Assembly (NCBI RefSeq): GCF_001672815.1
Contig: NZ_LZKK01000040.1
Location: 1 to 40,392, forward strand
DNA from: Mycobacterium sp. E796
Lineage (GTDB): Bacteria; Actinomycetota; Actinomycetes; Mycobacteriales; Mycobacteriaceae
DNA: 40,392 nt
Direction of reading: 5' to 3'
Shown here in pieces: positions 39,440 to 40,392 of this stretch. Every line of letters begins with the position of its first letter. Position 1 is the first letter of the stretch. Position numbers and translations under genes: made by a program. A model generated the notes under the pieces. It worked only from the letters and a program-made list of their open reading frames with translations, was not told where the DNA came from and ran no database searches.

Positions 39440-39583
39440 TCATCGGTGTTGTCTGAGCGCCTTCAGCTGCGCCAGCACATCGATGTCGCGGCTAGTAATC
39501 GCGTTGTGCCCGTCATCGCCATCGAGCGATTCGGTTCGCCTAGAACCATTGTCAGGGCAGGGGTTTTCGTAATCGCCATCCAT
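39440..39583 (-). CDS. 47-residue small protein between nitroreductase and efflux pump
   Basis: A reading frame from ATG 39583 to TGA 39440-39442 is preceded by an ideal Shine-Dalgarno (AAGGAGG, six bases before the ATG). The peptide begins MDGDYENPCPDNGSRRTE, is acidic in its first half and ends with a helical, leucine-rich tail (SRDIDVLAQLKALRQHR). There is one Cys. It has no membrane helix. GC at third codon positions is about 60%, lower than neighbours, so selection on the sequence is not certain. It is in line with the nitroreductase (54 bp upstream) and the MFS gene (46 bp downstream). I do not recognise it. Confidence 0.6.
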   Translation of the reverse strand: MDGDYENPCPDNGSRRTESLDGDDGHNAITSRDIDVLAQLKALRQHR

Positions 39584-39637
39584 GGCTGTCCTCCTTAGAA
39601 AATCGCACCGGCACGGGCGACCGGCTCGCCGCGCCGC

Positions 39638-40303
39638 TCACCACCGGTCGAAGTGCAGCACGTCGTCGAGCGGGATCCGTTTGGCAGGGCGGAACGTCGT
39701 GCCGGTGTAGTAGGCGGTGGGGACGGTCGTGGCGTGATAGACGTTGTCGGGCAGGCCCAGGATGGTCCGCATCTCGTCGTCGGCCATTATGGTCACCCCG
39801 GTCCATGTGGTCCCCAAGCCCCGAGAACGGGCGGCGAGCATGTAGCTCCACGTGGCGGGCATGATCGAACTCCAATACTGGTTGGCGTTTTCGGCTGTCA
39901 ATCTGCCGTCGCCGTCGATGACCTCGACGCAGGGGATGACCAAGACGGGGACCTCGCCGAAGTGATCGGCGAGATACGCCGCGCTGTCAGAAACTTTGCG
40001 CTGCTCGTGATTGCGCGCGGGATCGTCCTTGAACCGATCGGCGACCGCGAAAGGGGATGCGACGATCAAGTCCCATGTGCGGCGGTACACATCGGCGATC
40101 GCGCGACGCTGCTCCGGGTCGGTGACCACGATGAAGCTCCAATTCTGCACGTTGGCGGACGTCGGCGCCTGCACCGCGATTTCCAGGCATTCCCGAATCA
40201 GGCCGATAGGAACAGGTTTGGTCAAATCGAGCCGTTTGCGCACCGAGCGGGTCGTGGTCAGCAGCGCGTCGGTGGACAACTCGACGATCGGGTACGCACT
40301 CAC
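39638..40303 (-). CDS. Nitroreductase-family FMN oxidoreductase
   Basis: This protein of about 221 residues has the nitroreductase fold: RSVRKRLDLTKPVPIGLIRECLEIAVQAPTSANVQNWSFIVV near the start, then the segment TWSYMLAARSRGLGTTWTG, and MRTILGLPDNVYHATTVPTAYY near the end. Members reduce nitro groups, quinones or flavins with NAD(P)H. The start is uncertain: GTG 40303 gives the usual N-terminus, while a TTG at 40378 would add 25 residues of non-conserved, arginine-rich sequence. It is probably the first gene of the unit with the small protein and the efflux pump. The last 90 bp of the window upstream show nothing firm. Confidence 0.85.
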   Translation of the reverse strand: MSAYPIVELSTDALLTTTRSVRKRLDLTKPVPIGLIRECLEIAVQAPTSANVQNWSFIVVTDPEQRRAIADVYRRTWDLIVASPFAVADRFKDDPARNHEQRKVSDSAAYLADHFGEVPVLVIPCVEVIDGDGRLTAENANQYWSSIMPATWSYMLAARSRGLGTTWTGVTIMADDEMRTILGLPDNVYHATTVPTAYYTGTTFRPAKRIPLDDVLHFDRW

Positions 40304-40392
40304 TATCTCGGGGATCCTTTCGCGTGCACTGATCGGAAGGTCGGATCGCTCACGCAAGCAGGATGGCGGTGACTTCAACTTCCACGCGGATG

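Overview
The window is high-GC mycobacterial DNA. It carries fabG1-inhA, the ripA/ripB hydrolases, moxR1, acn, two PE_PGRS genes, an F420-type oxidoreductase and an acyltrehalose-type PapA. PE_PGRS genes point to a slow-growing Mycobacterium of the tuberculosis/kansasii/marinum kind rather than M. avium or a rapid grower. From memory of the M. tuberculosis H37Rv map, about 3570-28588 is the Rv1467c-Rv1489 block, read backwards.

Layout. (1) 1-3474, accessory: a two-component system (kinase cut by the window edge), a vapBC toxin-antitoxin pair and an MHS-type MFS transporter. (2) 3570-5543: small membrane protein, SPFH and NfeD proteins. (3) 5601-9170: Rv1486c-like gene, ferrochelatase hemH, and the FAS-II genes inhA and fabG1 (mycolic acid synthesis). 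(4) 9234-10224: a DUF559 gene flanked by two inverted copies of a 60-bp palindrome. (5) 10230-16407: VWA protein, DUF58 protein, MoxR ATPase, RipB, RipA and an Rv1476-like membrane protein, a cell-envelope and division cluster. (6) 16561-22762: acn with its TetR gene, a small HTH protein, an ABC-F protein and echA12. (7) 22787-25283: a Sap/GAP-like membrane protein divergent from a PapA acyltransferase, sitting where H37Rv has nothing. (8) 25280-28588: trxB1, PE_PGRS, fadE15; ctpD and trxA of H37Rv are missing here.

(9) 28660-40392 is accessory. It has a lipoprotein, a six-gene minus-strand redox cassette (two cupins, NmrA-like protein, SDR, LLM oxidoreductase, NTF2-like protein) with two near-identical composite operators, a second PE_PGRS, a TetR regulator beside a decayed TetR paralogue with shared palindromes, and a nitroreductase / 47-residue protein / DHA2 efflux pump set.

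The strongest candidates for something undescribed are the palindrome-flanked DUF559 gene, the redox cassette with its duplicated operator, the GGAC-N6-GTCC palindromes around the TetR pair, and the tiny gene between the nitroreductase and the efflux pump. No tRNA, rRNA, CRISPR array, insertion sequence or prophage was seen. All homology statements come from reading the sequence and from memory; no database search was run.
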